Shown one piece after another: positions 9,096-17,624 of a stretch of DNA of 64,000 nt (the stretch's first letter is position 1; each line of letters starts with the position of its first letter). A program made the translations under genes and the position numbers. A model generated the notes under the pieces. That model did not search any database, was not told the origin of the DNA, and saw only the letters and a program-made list of their open reading frames with translations. The DNA lies in the NCBI RefSeq assembly GCF_003263515.1, contig NZ_JYDE01000013.1, positions 1 through 64,000 of the forward strand, read 5' to 3'. Source of the DNA: Rahnella inusitata. GTDB lineage: Bacteria; Pseudomonadota; Gammaproteobacteria; Enterobacterales; Enterobacteriaceae.

Positions 9096-10274
9096 TTAGC
9101 CTGCATTTGCATGAATAACGTCAGCAATGATGGCGTTCACCGGCGCCAGATCCAGCGTCAGTGCGGTGGTCTGGTACAGCGGTTCAGTACGGACTTTCTC
9201 GGCCAGAACTAAACCATCACGGTTCTGAGTATCGACCGTGACCAGCGCGGATAAACCGATACGCAGCGGGTGTTCCTTCACTTCCTGATCGTTCAGTTCA
9301 ATACGTACCGGTAAGCGCTGAACCACTTTGATCCAGTTGCCGGTGGCATTCTGCGCCGGTAACAGCGAGAACGCGCCGCCGGTACCCATGTCCATCCCCA
9401 CAACTTTACCGTGATATTTCACGTCATCGCCGTACATATCGCTGACCACGGTCGCGGCCTGGCCGATACGCATATTGGCAAGCTGCGTTTCTTTAAAGTT
9501 GGCGTCCACCCAAATGTGATTGGCAGGGACGACGGCCATCAGCGCGGTTGATGAGGTGATCTGCTGACCAATCTGCACCGCACGGCGGGAAACAAACCCG
9601 TCGATCGGGCTGCGTACTTTGGTCCGTTGCAGGGCCAGCCAGGCGTCGCGCACCTGAGCGGCGGCCTGCAGAACCTGAGGTTGTTGATCCACCGGCGTAT
9701 TCAGCACCATTGCCTGATTGGCGTTGTATTGCTGAACCGCGACGTCGTATTGCGCTTTGGCGGTGTCAACGGCATCACGGGCGTGTTGCAGTTCTTCACG
9801 GCCAATCGCATCGACATTGCCCAGCACGACGCGGCGTTTCAGGTCAGTCTGCGCCTGTTGCAACTGAGTCTGACGCAGAGCGATATTCGCCTGATATTGT
9901 TTCCCGTTGATGATCAACTGATGCGTCTGACGCACGCTGTTGGCCAGTGCGGTTTTAGAACGTTCGAACGCCTGTTCGGCATCCGTCGGATCGATAGTGA
10001 CCAGTACGTCGCCTTTTTTCACAAAGTCAGTGCTGTCGAAATTGACGTCGGTCACGCTGCCCGAGACCTGCGCCATAATCTGTACCTGGTTACCTGCCAC
10101 GTACGAGTCATCCGTTGACTCGAAATGACGTAATACCAACAGCCAGTAAAACAGATAGGCAATAGCGATAATAATGAAAATCCCGGTTAATAAGAGCATC
10201 GCGGTTTTGCGCGTTTTTTTCTTATTTCTCGGAGCTTGCGGCGTTGCTGCCTGAGTTTCGGCATTTGCGCTCAT
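9096..10274 (-). CDS. emrA: Multidrug efflux membrane-fusion protein EmrA
   Basis: EmrA is the periplasmic adaptor joining EmrB to an outer membrane channel. The 392-residue product has one N-terminal membrane anchor (about residues 25-47), a biotinyl-lipoyl-like half (GSVTDVNFDSTDFVKKGDVL), a long coiled-coil hairpin (about residues 95-205) and the returning lipoyl half (RSPIDGFVSRRAVQIGQQI). The ATG at 10274 follows GGAGAAG; the in-frame GTG four codons upstream would start inside that site. In E. coli emrA directly follows emrR; here an outer membrane factor gene sits between. Confidence 0.96.
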   Translation of the reverse strand: MSANAETQAATPQAPRNKKKTRKTAMLLLTGIFIIIAIAYLFYWLLVLRHFESTDDSYVAGNQVQIMAQVSGSVTDVNFDSTDFVKKGDVLVTIDPTDAEQAFERSKTALANSVRQTHQLIINGKQYQANIALRQTQLQQAQTDLKRRVVLGNVDAIGREELQHARDAVDTAKAQYDVAVQQYNANQAMVLNTPVDQQPQVLQAAAQVRDAWLALQRTKVRSPIDGFVSRRAVQIGQQITSSTALMAVVPANHIWVDANFKETQLANMRIGQAATVVSDMYGDDVKYHGKVVGMDMGTGGAFSLLPAQNATGNWIKVVQRLPVRIELNDQEVKEHPLRIGLSALVTVDTQNRDGLVLAEKVRTEPLYQTTALTLDLAPVNAIIADVIHANAG

Positions 10275-10304
10275 GGTCTTCTCCACGCTGAGTCTGTGTA
10301 ATTA

Positions 10305-11759
10305 TTATGATTTTTGGTCCGCCGCCGGGGCCTGATAGCCACCCCCGAGCGCACGGATGAGACTGATTTTTGCCTGCATCACCTGACTGCTGGCATTAAG
10401 CTGCGCCTGCTGTTGTTGCAGCAGCGCTGACTGGCTGGTTAACAGCTCATCCCGTCCGATGATGCCAGCGTTGTATCTTGCATCCGAAACGCGATACACC
10501 TCGGAAAGCGACGTCGCGGCAGAAGAAGCCTGCTGCAATTGTTCAACGCTGCTTTTCGCGATGGTGATGGCATCCGCAGTTTGCTGGATGGCGTTCAGGA
10601 TGGTCTGGTTATACGACTCAACGGACTGGTCATATAACGCGGACTCTTCGCCCAGTTTGGAGCGCAGTGCGCCTGCGTGGAAAATCGGCAGCGAAATGGC
10701 GGGCGTGATGTTCCAGGCTTTACTCGCGGCTTCCAGAAGATTCGGGCTGGTGCCGCCGTAGTTGGTGGTCGTCAGACCGCCAAAGGCACTGATGGAAAGG
10801 CTGGGGTAGAACTCTTTTTTCGCGGCGCTCACACGCTGGGAATAGGACTCCACCAGATCGCGCTGTGCGGCGATGTCCGGGCGTTTGCCCAGTAAATCGA
10901 GGGTCAGTTCACCTTTCGGTGCCAGAGCTTCAGGCGGCGGCAATGCAACCGCGTGCAGCCCGTTCATCGCGTCCGGACCACGTCCGGCCAGCGCAGATAA
11001 CTGATGGCGCAGCTGTTCGGTCTGTGATTTCAACGTAATGATTTGCTGTTTCGCGCTGTCGGCCTGAGCCTGCGTCTGTTGCGGGATCTCGATACCGTAT
11101 ACCCCGGCGTTGTACTGCGCTTTACGCAGATCCGCCAGGCGCTGGTTGTTATCCACCTGATGTTGCAGAACGTCCTGTAAGGCCAGGTTTGCCTGCAACT
11201 GATAATAGGCTGACGCGACCGAACTGGTCAGCGTCAGAGCGGCTTCGGCCTGTTCAGCGCGGGCAGAATCCACCTGCGCTTTCGCGGCATTCACCTGATT
11301 GCGGTATTTTCCCCACCAGTCAAACTCATAGCTCAGATTCAGCCCGAGGCTGTTACTGCTGTCGTAAATCGGCGCTTCGGGATAACTGGTCAGGAACGGT
11401 GGAATGGTATTTTTCGCCACACGTTCACGTCGTGTCGAACCGTTCAGATCCAGATATGGGCCATTAGCCGCATCTGCTTCGCCCATCACGCTTTGTGCTT
11501 CGCGCACGCGCGCGGCGGCCTGGCGCAACGACGGCGAGTTTTGCAACGTCGCGGTCATCAGGGCATCAAGCTGCGGGTCATTAAGACTGCGCCACCACTG
11601 TGGGCCGATGGTCAGAGAGCTGACTTTTGCCTGCTGCAGGTGAAGCTGTTGTGTATCCAGCAGCGACGACTGAGGAGCGATATTATTACTGGAGGCGCAG
11701 CCAGCCAGGATCAAAACGGCAAACAGCGGCGTAAGCCTCCAGCGAGCTTGGAGTGACAT
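10305..11759 (-). CDS. NodT-family outer membrane efflux lipoprotein
   Basis: This 484-residue protein is a TolC-like outer membrane factor of the NodT/OprM lipoprotein class. The signal peptide ends in the lipobox LAGCASS. Two homologous OEP repeats follow, with the typical WWRSLNDPQLDALM start, paired coiled-coil segments (YYQLQANLALQDVL; YNQTILNAIQQTADAI) and a conserved Tyr-Asn-Ala-Gly repeat (QYNAGVYGIE and RYNAGIIGRDEL). It should form the trimeric exit duct. Placed between emrR and emrA on the same strand, it presumably supplies EmrAB with its own channel, whereas E. coli EmrAB uses TolC. That pairing is inferred from position. Confidence 0.92.
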   Translation of the reverse strand: MSLQARWRLTPLFAVLILAGCASSNNIAPQSSLLDTQQLHLQQAKVSSLTIGPQWWRSLNDPQLDALMTATLQNSPSLRQAAARVREAQSVMGEADAANGPYLDLNGSTRRERVAKNTIPPFLTSYPEAPIYDSSNSLGLNLSYEFDWWGKYRNQVNAAKAQVDSARAEQAEAALTLTSSVASAYYQLQANLALQDVLQHQVDNNQRLADLRKAQYNAGVYGIEIPQQTQAQADSAKQQIITLKSQTEQLRHQLSALAGRGPDAMNGLHAVALPPPEALAPKGELTLDLLGKRPDIAAQRDLVESYSQRVSAAKKEFYPSLSISAFGGLTTTNYGGTSPNLLEAASKAWNITPAISLPIFHAGALRSKLGEESALYDQSVESYNQTILNAIQQTADAITIAKSSVEQLQQASSAATSLSEVYRVSDARYNAGIIGRDELLTSQSALLQQQQAQLNASSQVMQAKISLIRALGGGYQAPAADQKS

Positions 11760-11782
11760 GTGTGGTTTACCTGAACAGAAAT

Positions 11783-12304
11783 TTAGATTTGTTGTAAGGC
11801 TGTCGCATCCATCTGATCAAGGCGAGTTAACAGTTTGCGGGTCAGGGTTTCTAACTGCTTCTGTTCATCAGCGTCTAAGGTCGACCAGAGAAAATGCAGG
11901 CTCTTATGTTGAGGTGGCAGTAACTTTTGAATAAAGGCTTCACCGTCGGGAGTCAGATGTAAATGCAGGCAGCGACGGTCGTTGTCACTTTCACGGCGTT
12001 CAATCCATCCGCGCTTTTCCAGCTCATCCGCAATGCGGGTGGCATTCGTGCGTGAAGAACCCAGCGCAGAGCTGAGTTCCGAAGGCTGAATACTGTGGCT
12101 TTCCTGAGCATCAAGGGTGAGCAACGCCATAAACAGCGTTTCGTTGATGCCTTGTGCTTTCAACATCTTGTTGCGGTTTTCCAGCAGTTTACTCTGCATA
12201 TGCATACAAAGGCGGGTCAGCAGGATTTCCTGATAAGGGAAATCTTTTTGCTTTTTAGCCCGGAAATTTAACATGTTTTCAATTGGCGCGAACGAACTGT
12301 CCAT
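11783..12304 (-). CDS. emrR: MarR-family repressor EmrR (MprA)
   Basis: EmrR is a winged-helix MarR repressor that releases DNA on binding drugs or uncouplers and controls emrAB. The 173-residue product shares long identical blocks with E. coli EmrR, including the recognition helix region [19 protein letters not shown]. The ATG at 12304 (MDSSFAPIE) is chosen from the family start and GAGG upstream; the open frame continues 28 codons further with no such support. It is followed at 23 bp by the outer membrane factor gene, so repressor and pump are likely one transcript. Confidence 0.96.
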   Translation of the reverse strand: MDSSFAPIENMLNFRAKKQKDFPYQEILLTRLCMHMQSKLLENRNKMLKAQGINETLFMALLTLDAQESHSIQPSELSSALGSSRTNATRIADELEKRGWIERRESDNDRRCLHLHLTPDGEAFIQKLLPPQHKSLHFLWSTLDADEQKQLETLTRKLLTRLDQMDATALQQI

Positions 12305-12332
12305 ATGAGAAGCCTCATTAGTTACAGATGAC

Positions 12333-12361
12333 ATAGTAACGATGGTAATTAATAATATCAA
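12333..12361 (-). promoter_or_regulatory. Sigma-70 promoter of the emrR operon
   Basis: On the minus strand TTGATA (12361-12356) and TACTAT (12338-12333) are separated by exactly 17 bp, giving a predicted start near 12326 and a leader of about 22 nt before emrR. This would let emrR and the pump be transcribed without ygaZH. EmrR would be expected to bind here, but I did not identify its operator. Confidence 0.7.
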
Positions 12362-12480
12362 TGTCATGAACCCCCAATTCTTTAGCAATTAGTGTGATTC
12401 ATAACTCCAGTGAATTATTCGATGTTTAAAGTATTCAGCAGTCTTTGGTTATCTGTTGCCTGCGCGTAACAAAACGCACT

Positions 12481-12822
12481 TCAGCCAGCCAGCAGCATGA
12501 CCTTGAACACCAGGCCGTACACCACGGCACCGGTCAGTGTGGCGATAATGATGCTTTTGGTTCGCCAGAAAACCAGCGCGATCAGTACGAAACCGGCCAG
12601 CGACGGCAGCAGTTTTTGCGAGTCCCGCAGAATTTCCGGCACGCCGGATACCACCAGCAGCGCACAAATCGAGGCGATACCAATGCTGTCGAGCACGCGG
12701 GATAACGGACCGCTTTTCAGCCGCCCTGACGTTTGCCGCGCACCCAGGCGCAGCGGCAAATATCGAAACAGATAATTGACCGTGCCCACCAGCAGGCAGA
12801 CCAGAATGACGTTAGTGCTCAT
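12481..12822 (-). CDS. ygaH: L-valine exporter subunit YgaH (AzlD family)
   Basis: YgaH is the small partner of YgaZ in an L-valine/branched-chain amino acid exporter (AzlCD type). The 113-residue product is hydrophobic with about four membrane segments (MSTNVILVCLLVGTVNYLFR, GIASICALLVVSGVPEI, LAGFVLIALVFW, then a last helix). The ATG at 12822 overlaps the end of ygaZ by 11 bp, indicating translational coupling, and gives close to the E. coli length. The frame is open further upstream inside ygaZ, but that part is a shadow. Confidence 0.93.
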   Translation of the reverse strand: MSTNVILVCLLVGTVNYLFRYLPLRLGARQTSGRLKSGPLSRVLDSIGIASICALLVVSGVPEILRDSQKLLPSLAGFVLIALVFWRTKSIIIATLTGAVVYGLVFKVMLLAG

Positions 12823-13573
12823 CGGGCGTGACCTCGGCGGTGGAAGGCGCGAACGGGCGTTGCAGCAGGGCGGCGAGACAGCCTGCGCCCAGACCGCAGC
12901 CGATAGCGGCGGGAATTGACCAGAACAGCAGTCCGCCGAGCGCACCCGCCAGCGAGGCCACAAAGACCCCACCTTGCTGGCGCTTAAACGCGGCGAGCAG
13001 GAAACTCAGGAACAGCGCAGGCAACATAAAGCCGAGTGCGGCTTCCACGGCGGGATAATTTTCCAGCGGCCCGTTGCCAAACAGCGCACCGACAGCGGTA
13101 CCGAAAACCCAGGAAAGCCACGAAGACAGCGCAATGCCGCACATCCAGTTCTCGCTCCAGCTGCGCTTATCGCGGATAAGTTTGGTCGTGGCGGCGGCGA
13201 ACACTTCATCGGTCAGGCCGAACGCCCACAGCGCCGTTTTCCTGCCATTAAGTTTTCCCACCAGACGGTTGCGCAAAGAGGGGCCGTACAAAACGTGTCT
13301 GACATCCATCGCCATCACCGTCAGCGCAGACACCCACAAAGACATTCCGGCACTGAGCAGCGCAGTGATCACAAACTGGCTGGCGCCAGCGTAAATAAGT
13401 ATGGAAAACAGCAGGCTTTCAGCAGGCGTGAAGCCAAGTTTGACGGCGCTGAGGCCGAAAGCAAAAGCGATAGGGAGATAACCGATGACGATAGGCAGGC
13501 TATCGGTAATACCTTGTTTGAAGGTTGAAACACTAACCGGGTCAGGTGTTTCGGGATCAGGATTGCTTTGCAT
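12812..13573 (-). CDS. ygaZ: L-valine exporter subunit YgaZ (AzlC family)
   Basis: YgaZ is the large membrane subunit of the YgaZH branched-chain amino acid exporter. The 253-residue product carries the AzlC signature (GITDSLPIVIGYLPIAFAFG near residue 20) and the conserved MAMDVRHVLYG loop after the third helix. It overlaps ygaH and is followed by emrR, the same order as E. coli. It is 8 residues longer than E. coli YgaZ, in the hydrophilic N-terminus. Confidence 0.94.
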   Translation of the reverse strand: MQSNPDPETPDPVSVSTFKQGITDSLPIVIGYLPIAFAFGLSAVKLGFTPAESLLFSILIYAGASQFVITALLSAGMSLWVSALTVMAMDVRHVLYGPSLRNRLVGKLNGRKTALWAFGLTDEVFAAATTKLIRDKRSWSENWMCGIALSSWLSWVFGTAVGALFGNGPLENYPAVEAALGFMLPALFLSFLLAAFKRQQGGVFVASLAGALGGLLFWSIPAAIGCGLGAGCLAALLQRPFAPSTAEVTPDEH

Positions 13574-13701
13574 GGATGTATAAAACAGTGTGAAACCGGA
13601 GGGTGACCGGCGAATAATTTATGACGCAAACATTACCAGACTGTAAGTATTGTTAACACCCTTTGGTACAAATAAATTTCATAAATGATTATTCGCAAGC
13701 T

Positions 13702-13732
13702 AATCAGGAGGGGTGATGATTCCCTCCTGATT
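13702..13732. terminator. Hairpin between ygaY and ygaZ
   Basis: A perfect 11-bp stem (AATCAGGAGGG / CCCTCCTGATT) with a 9-nt loop lies about 20 bases past the ygaY stop, so it probably ends that transcript. The T run is poor in both directions. Confidence 0.6.
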
Positions 13733-13752
13733 CTATTTTAATCAGATGAATT

Positions 13753-14937
13753 TCAGGCCAGATTGTACTTATGTCCTTGCCACCAGACCAGCAGATTCAG
13801 TACGCACATCACGGTTCCGGCAACGGAGACGCCGTACCAGCCCGCCGTCTGATAGGCCGACGCAGACACCAGTGATCCGACTGCGCCGCCGATGAAGTAG
13901 GTGGTCATGTAACCTGCCGTCAGCCGGTTACGCGCTTCCGGCATCGATTTATAAATCACACTCTGGTTGGTGATGTGCACGCCCTGAACCGAAAGGTCCA
14001 GAACGATGATCCCGAGGATCAGCGAAATCACCGAATGCTGCCCGTAAGCAATGGCCGCCCAGGACAGTAACAGCAAGATCAGTCCAACCGTCGTGGTCAG
14101 ATGGGCTTTACCTTTATCCGCCAAATGCCCTGCACGGGTAGCCGCCAGCGCACCGGCCGCGCCGACCAGACCAAACAGGCCGATAACGCCCTCAGAATAC
14201 TGATAGGCCGGGCCCGCCAGCAGGAACGCCATCGAGGTCCACAGAATGCTAAAGTTAGCGAAGCAGAACATGCCGACCAGCGCGCGGGTACGCAGCACCG
14301 GCGTGTGGATGAACAGCGAGAAAATGGATTTCAGCAGTTGCCCGTAATTCAGATCGGTTTTCTGCTCATGTTTAGGCAGTTTGCGCCACAGCACCAGCGC
14401 CATCACAATCATCAGCGCGCTCGCCACCCAGTACACCGTACGCCAGCCACCCAGCGAGGCGAGAGCGCCCGCGACGGTCCGCGCCAGCAAGATCCCCAGC
14501 AACAGGCCGGACATGATCAGCCCGACAACTTTACCGCGACGTTCCGGCTCAGCCAGCGTGGCTGCCAGCGGCACCAGAATCTGCGCGACCACCGAGAACA
14601 ACCCGGTCAGGGCGGTTCCGACAAGCATGATGGTCAGCGTCGGCGCCATGGCAGTGATCAGCAATCCGGCGGCGGACAGCAAGGTCATCAGCACAATCAG
14701 ATTGCGACGTTCAAACATATCGCCCAGCGGCACGATAAACATCAGGCCACAGGCATAACCGAGCTGCGCGATGGTGACGATAAAACCGGCCTGATTGACG
14801 GAAAGACTGAACGCGCGCGCGATGGTTTCCAGCAGCGGTTGCGGATAATAGTTACTGGCGACGGCCAGCCCGGTGGCAATCGCCATCAGAATGATCAGCC
14901 CGGAGCTGAGCGTTGCAGGTGTTTTTGAATTTTTCAT
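13753..14937 (-). CDS. ygaY: MFS transporter, intact YgaY homologue
   Basis: This is a 394-residue, 12-helix major facilitator. The motif-A region reads GDMFERRNLIV after helix 2 and the hydrophobic pattern is complete from NYYPQPLLETIA to the last helix. In E. coli K-12 the gene between proX and ygaZ is ygaY, a disrupted MFS gene; this one is in the same place and open throughout, so it looks like the intact form. The substrate is unknown. A LysR gene diverges from it across 130 bp that contain a perfect inverted repeat, which suggests regulation by that protein. Confidence 0.88.
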   Translation of the reverse strand: MKNSKTPATLSSGLIILMAIATGLAVASNYYPQPLLETIARAFSLSVNQAGFIVTIAQLGYACGLMFIVPLGDMFERRNLIVLMTLLSAAGLLITAMAPTLTIMLVGTALTGLFSVVAQILVPLAATLAEPERRGKVVGLIMSGLLLGILLARTVAGALASLGGWRTVYWVASALMIVMALVLWRKLPKHEQKTDLNYGQLLKSIFSLFIHTPVLRTRALVGMFCFANFSILWTSMAFLLAGPAYQYSEGVIGLFGLVGAAGALAATRAGHLADKGKAHLTTTVGLILLLLSWAAIAYGQHSVISLILGIIVLDLSVQGVHITNQSVIYKSMPEARNRLTAGYMTTYFIGGAVGSLVSASAYQTAGWYGVSVAGTVMCVLNLLVWWQGHKYNLA

Positions 14938-15028
14938 TGTGGAAGTCTGTCTGTTTATTGGAGATAGCGAAGCATCAGAAATGCAGCAGAGGCACAGTAT
15001 CGTTCACCTAAAAATATTAAACCAATGT

Positions 15029-15048
15029 ATAGTTTTGATTAAAACTAT
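15029..15048. promoter_or_regulatory. Candidate LysR-type operator, ATAGTTTT-N4-AAAACTAT
   Basis: A perfect 8+8-bp inverted repeat with a 4-bp spacer lies in the 130-bp region between ygaY and the divergent LysR gene, 20 bp before the LysR start. Its outer ATAG...CTAT fits the T-N11-A dyads bound by LysR-type regulators. The role is inferred from position. Confidence 0.65.
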
Positions 15049-15067
15049 CTCATTTCACGATGAATCG

Positions 15068-15943
15068 ATGAACCTTAAACAGATACGATTTGCCCTTGCC
15101 GTGGCGCATGAACAGAACTTCACCCGTGCGGCGTTGCGCTGCCACACGGTGCAATCCGCGCTGAGTCATCAGATTGCAAAACTTGAGGAAGAACTGGGTA
15201 GCACGTTATTTGAACGCACATCCAGACAGGTAAAACTGACGGCTGCCGGTCGGGCATTTCTGGCGCCGGCAGAGAAGCTGCTGGCCGCACAGGCAGAACT
15301 GCTCGATACCATGGAAGCCCTTAAAGGCGAGCTCAGCGGTACATTGACGGTGGGGACGATATCAACGCTGAATGCGATAGATGTTGTCGGACAATTGGCG
15401 CGATTTACTCAGCGTTATCCGCTGGTGAATATCCGGCTTTATGTCGGGATGAGCGAAAAAATATTGGAAGATGTTCAGCAGTCGCGAACGGATGTGGCGT
15501 TTGTCGGCCTGTGGCCGGGAGATAAATCCATCATCAAACTGCCGCACCGTCAGCTTTGCGATGAGCCACTGGTCGCGCTGGTCAGCCAACAGCATGCCTA
15601 TGCAAAGAGTGAAACGGTTTCGCTGAGTGAACTTGCGCAGGTGCCGCTGGTGGATTTTTACGCCGGTTCAGGCGCGCGGCGTCAGACAGATAATGCCTTC
15701 AAAGAGGCGGGAGTTACCCGTCATGTCAGTTTTGAAATCGATCATATCGAATGGCTCGAGAACATTGTCCGGCGCTCACTTGCAGTCGGCATTGTGCCGC
15801 TTTCCCGCATTCAGCCAGGCAGTGATCTGATCTCTATTCCCATCGACAATGCGCCGCGCCGTCAGGTTTTCTGCGTGTGGCAAACGACTTTATCGCAGGC
15901 AGCGCAACGCTTTTTGGCATTCTCTGAGGATGACCGGCTTTAA
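15068..15943 (+). CDS. LysR-family transcriptional regulator
   Basis: The 291-residue product has the LysR layout: an N-terminal winged helix-turn-helix (MNLKQIRFALAVAHEQNF; the recognition helix region has VQSALSHQIAKLEEELG) and a periplasmic-binding-protein-like effector domain from about residue 90. It diverges from ygaY, the usual arrangement for a LysR regulator and its target. The ATG at 15068 is chosen because it begins exactly at the conserved MNLKQIRF; its ribosome binding site is weak. The effector is unknown. Confidence 0.9.
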   Translation: MNLKQIRFALAVAHEQNFTRAALRCHTVQSALSHQIAKLEEELGSTLFERTSRQVKLTAAGRAFLAPAEKLLAAQAELLDTMEALKGELSGTLTVGTISTLNAIDVVGQLARFTQRYPLVNIRLYVGMSEKILEDVQQSRTDVAFVGLWPGDKSIIKLPHRQLCDEPLVALVSQQHAYAKSETVSLSELAQVPLVDFYAGSGARRQTDNAFKEAGVTRHVSFEIDHIEWLENIVRRSLAVGIVPLSRIQPGSDLISIPIDNAPRRQVFCVWQTTLSQAAQRFLAFSEDDRL

Positions 15944-15977
15944 TGACCACACATCCACAGCGATCTCAAAAGACCTG

Positions 15978-16865
15978 TTATTTGCCTTCCTTAATATAAT
16001 CAAGGAATGCCCGTAATCCGCAGGGCATGTACTGGCGATTGGGGTAATAAAACTGGAGGCTCGGACGCTCGGGTAACCAGTCTTCCAGCACTGAAACCAG
16101 CTGGCCAGTCGCGAGATATGTTTTCACCTGTTCATGATAAAGATAACCGACGCCCGCTCCGTTCAGAACGGCCTCGAGCACAGAATCGAAATCATCCACT
16201 ACAATGTTGCCGGACGGAACGATTGCAAGCTCTCCTTCTGGCCCCTCAAATTCCCAATGATAAATTCGTCCGTGATGAAAACGGAAAACGACACTCTGGT
16301 GATCCACCAGTTCATGTGGATGGTCAGGCGCGGGATGTCGGCTGAAATAGTCAGGCGTCGCGACAACAGCCAGTTTTATCGGAGGCCCCAGCGGCACCGA
16401 AATCATGTCTTTTTCCACGGTAGCCCTTAGCCGAACCCCCGCGTCAAATCCATCCTTAACGATATCCACCAGCCTGTCGTCGGTGGTGATTTCAACTTTG
16501 ATATCCGGGAACTGGCGGGTAAAACCTGCTACCAGAGGCATCAGGAAAAGACGGGAAGATAAACGAGATGCGTTGATTTTCAGTGTGCCCATCGGCGTAT
16601 CGCGAAAACAATTCACTTCATCCAGCATGGTACTGATTTCTTCAAACGCCGGGCGCAGGCGTTCGTACAAATTCGCACCGGCTTCCGTCAGAGAAACGCT
16701 GCGCGTGGTGCGGTTAAACAGGCGCAGCTTCAGACGCTGTTCCAGTTGTTTAATGGCGTGGCTAATGGCAGAAGGCGAGAGCCCCATTTCATCTCCCGCC
16801 GCACGAAAGCTTTTGTGGCGGGCCACTGAGATAAATGTCGCAAAGTCTGAAAAGTTAAGCTTCAT
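15978..16865 (-). CDS. LysR-family transcriptional regulator
   Basis: The 295-residue product has a standard LysR helix-turn-helix (MKLNFSDFATFISVARHKSF, SPSAISHAIKQLEQRL) and effector-binding domain, of the subgroup that often controls small oxidoreductases (RTTRSVSLTEAG). It diverges from a flavodoxin-fold oxidoreductase gene across 99 bp, which is its probable target. The ATG at 16865 follows AGGA; an in-frame ATG ten codons upstream is less likely. It converges with the preceding LysR gene with only 34 bp between them. Confidence 0.9.
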   Translation of the reverse strand: MKLNFSDFATFISVARHKSFRAAGDEMGLSPSAISHAIKQLEQRLKLRLFNRTTRSVSLTEAGANLYERLRPAFEEISTMLDEVNCFRDTPMGTLKINASRLSSRLFLMPLVAGFTRQFPDIKVEITTDDRLVDIVKDGFDAGVRLRATVEKDMISVPLGPPIKLAVVATPDYFSRHPAPDHPHELVDHQSVVFRFHHGRIYHWEFEGPEGELAIVPSGNIVVDDFDSVLEAVLNGAGVGYLYHEQVKTYLATGQLVSVLEDWLPERPSLQFYYPNRQYMPCGLRAFLDYIKEGK

Positions 16866-16964
16866 TAGTGAAAATCCTTCATTAACCCATATCAAATACC
16901 CCGTTTTACAGCGCTATCGCGGGGTCGTAAAGTCGCCCGTACTTTCTTAAAACGGAGTTGGGTA

Positions 16965-17561
16965 ATGAAATCAGAGAATATGTACATAGTGTGGGCGCAT
17001 CCGCGAGCCGATTCATTAACCGCGCAAATGGTGCAGGAGATCCAGAAACAGGCAACGCATCATGGGATAAACGTTTCCGTGCTCGATCTCTATCGAAGCG
17101 GCTTCAATCCGGTATTGGGCGTGGAGGATGAACCCGACTGGAGCAATCCGGATAAACGTTACCCGGCTGAAGTCCACCGGTTGTTTGGCGAGCTGAAGGG
17201 GAAAGATACCATCATGATTGTCTTCCCACTGTGGTGGTACAGTTTTCCGGCAATGATTAAAGGATATCTGGAAAGAGTTTGGAATTTTGGTCTGGCCTAC
17301 GGAGGCCAGAAATTCCCGGCCAAAAGAGTGTGCTGGCTGGCACTGGTTGGCGGCTCAGAAGCAAGGTTCGAGAAGTATGGCTGGAAAAAAAATATGACGG
17401 AGTATTTACAGGGGGCAGGGAGCTATCTGGGTATTGAAGAATCGCATGTGGATTTTCTCTTCAATACGATTGGAGTGGAAGAAGATATTACTGATCGGGA
17501 AAGTCATTATCAGGGGCTTTTTAAGCAAGCTCGCGAAAAGGTGGATGCTTTAGTCAGGTAA
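16965..17561 (+). CDS. NAD(P)H quinone oxidoreductase (flavodoxin fold)
   Basis: This 198-residue protein belongs to the flavodoxin-like NAD(P)H dehydrogenase (quinone) family (KefF/MdaB/DT-diaphorase relatives). Markers are the N-terminal strand YIVWAHPRADSLT, the FMN-contacting FPLWWYSFPAMIKGYLERV near residue 85 and a later GG-containing loop. It should reduce quinones or related electrophiles in the cytoplasm using FMN; the substrate is not predictable. A GGAG-containing site precedes the ATG. The divergent LysR gene is the probable regulator. Confidence 0.88.
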   Translation: MKSENMYIVWAHPRADSLTAQMVQEIQKQATHHGINVSVLDLYRSGFNPVLGVEDEPDWSNPDKRYPAEVHRLFGELKGKDTIMIVFPLWWYSFPAMIKGYLERVWNFGLAYGGQKFPAKRVCWLALVGGSEARFEKYGWKKNMTEYLQGAGSYLGIEESHVDFLFNTIGVEEDITDRESHYQGLFKQAREKVDALVR

Positions 17562-17569
17562 CGTTTTAT

Positions 17570-17601
17570 GCGGGGCAAACCAGAAATCCGGTTTGCCCCG
17601 C
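17570..17601. terminator. Strong hairpin between oxidoreductase and proX
   Basis: A perfect 12-bp GC-rich stem (GCGGGGCAAACC / GGTTTGCCCCGC) with an 8-nt loop separates convergent genes. It lacks a clear T run, so it may work as a weak bidirectional terminator or a 3'-end stabilising hairpin. Confidence 0.6.
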
Positions 17602-17624
17602 GTGACTGACTGCTCATCTGAGGC

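Noticed and set aside
12823-12972. Longer ygaH start at 12972
   Set aside because: The extra 50 codons overlap ygaZ and do not resemble YgaH; the ATG at 12822 gives the family length.
14101-14928. A 275-codon frame on the plus strand opposite ygaY
   Set aside because: Gln/His/Arg-rich translation typical of an antisense shadow of a membrane protein; no homology or ribosome binding site.
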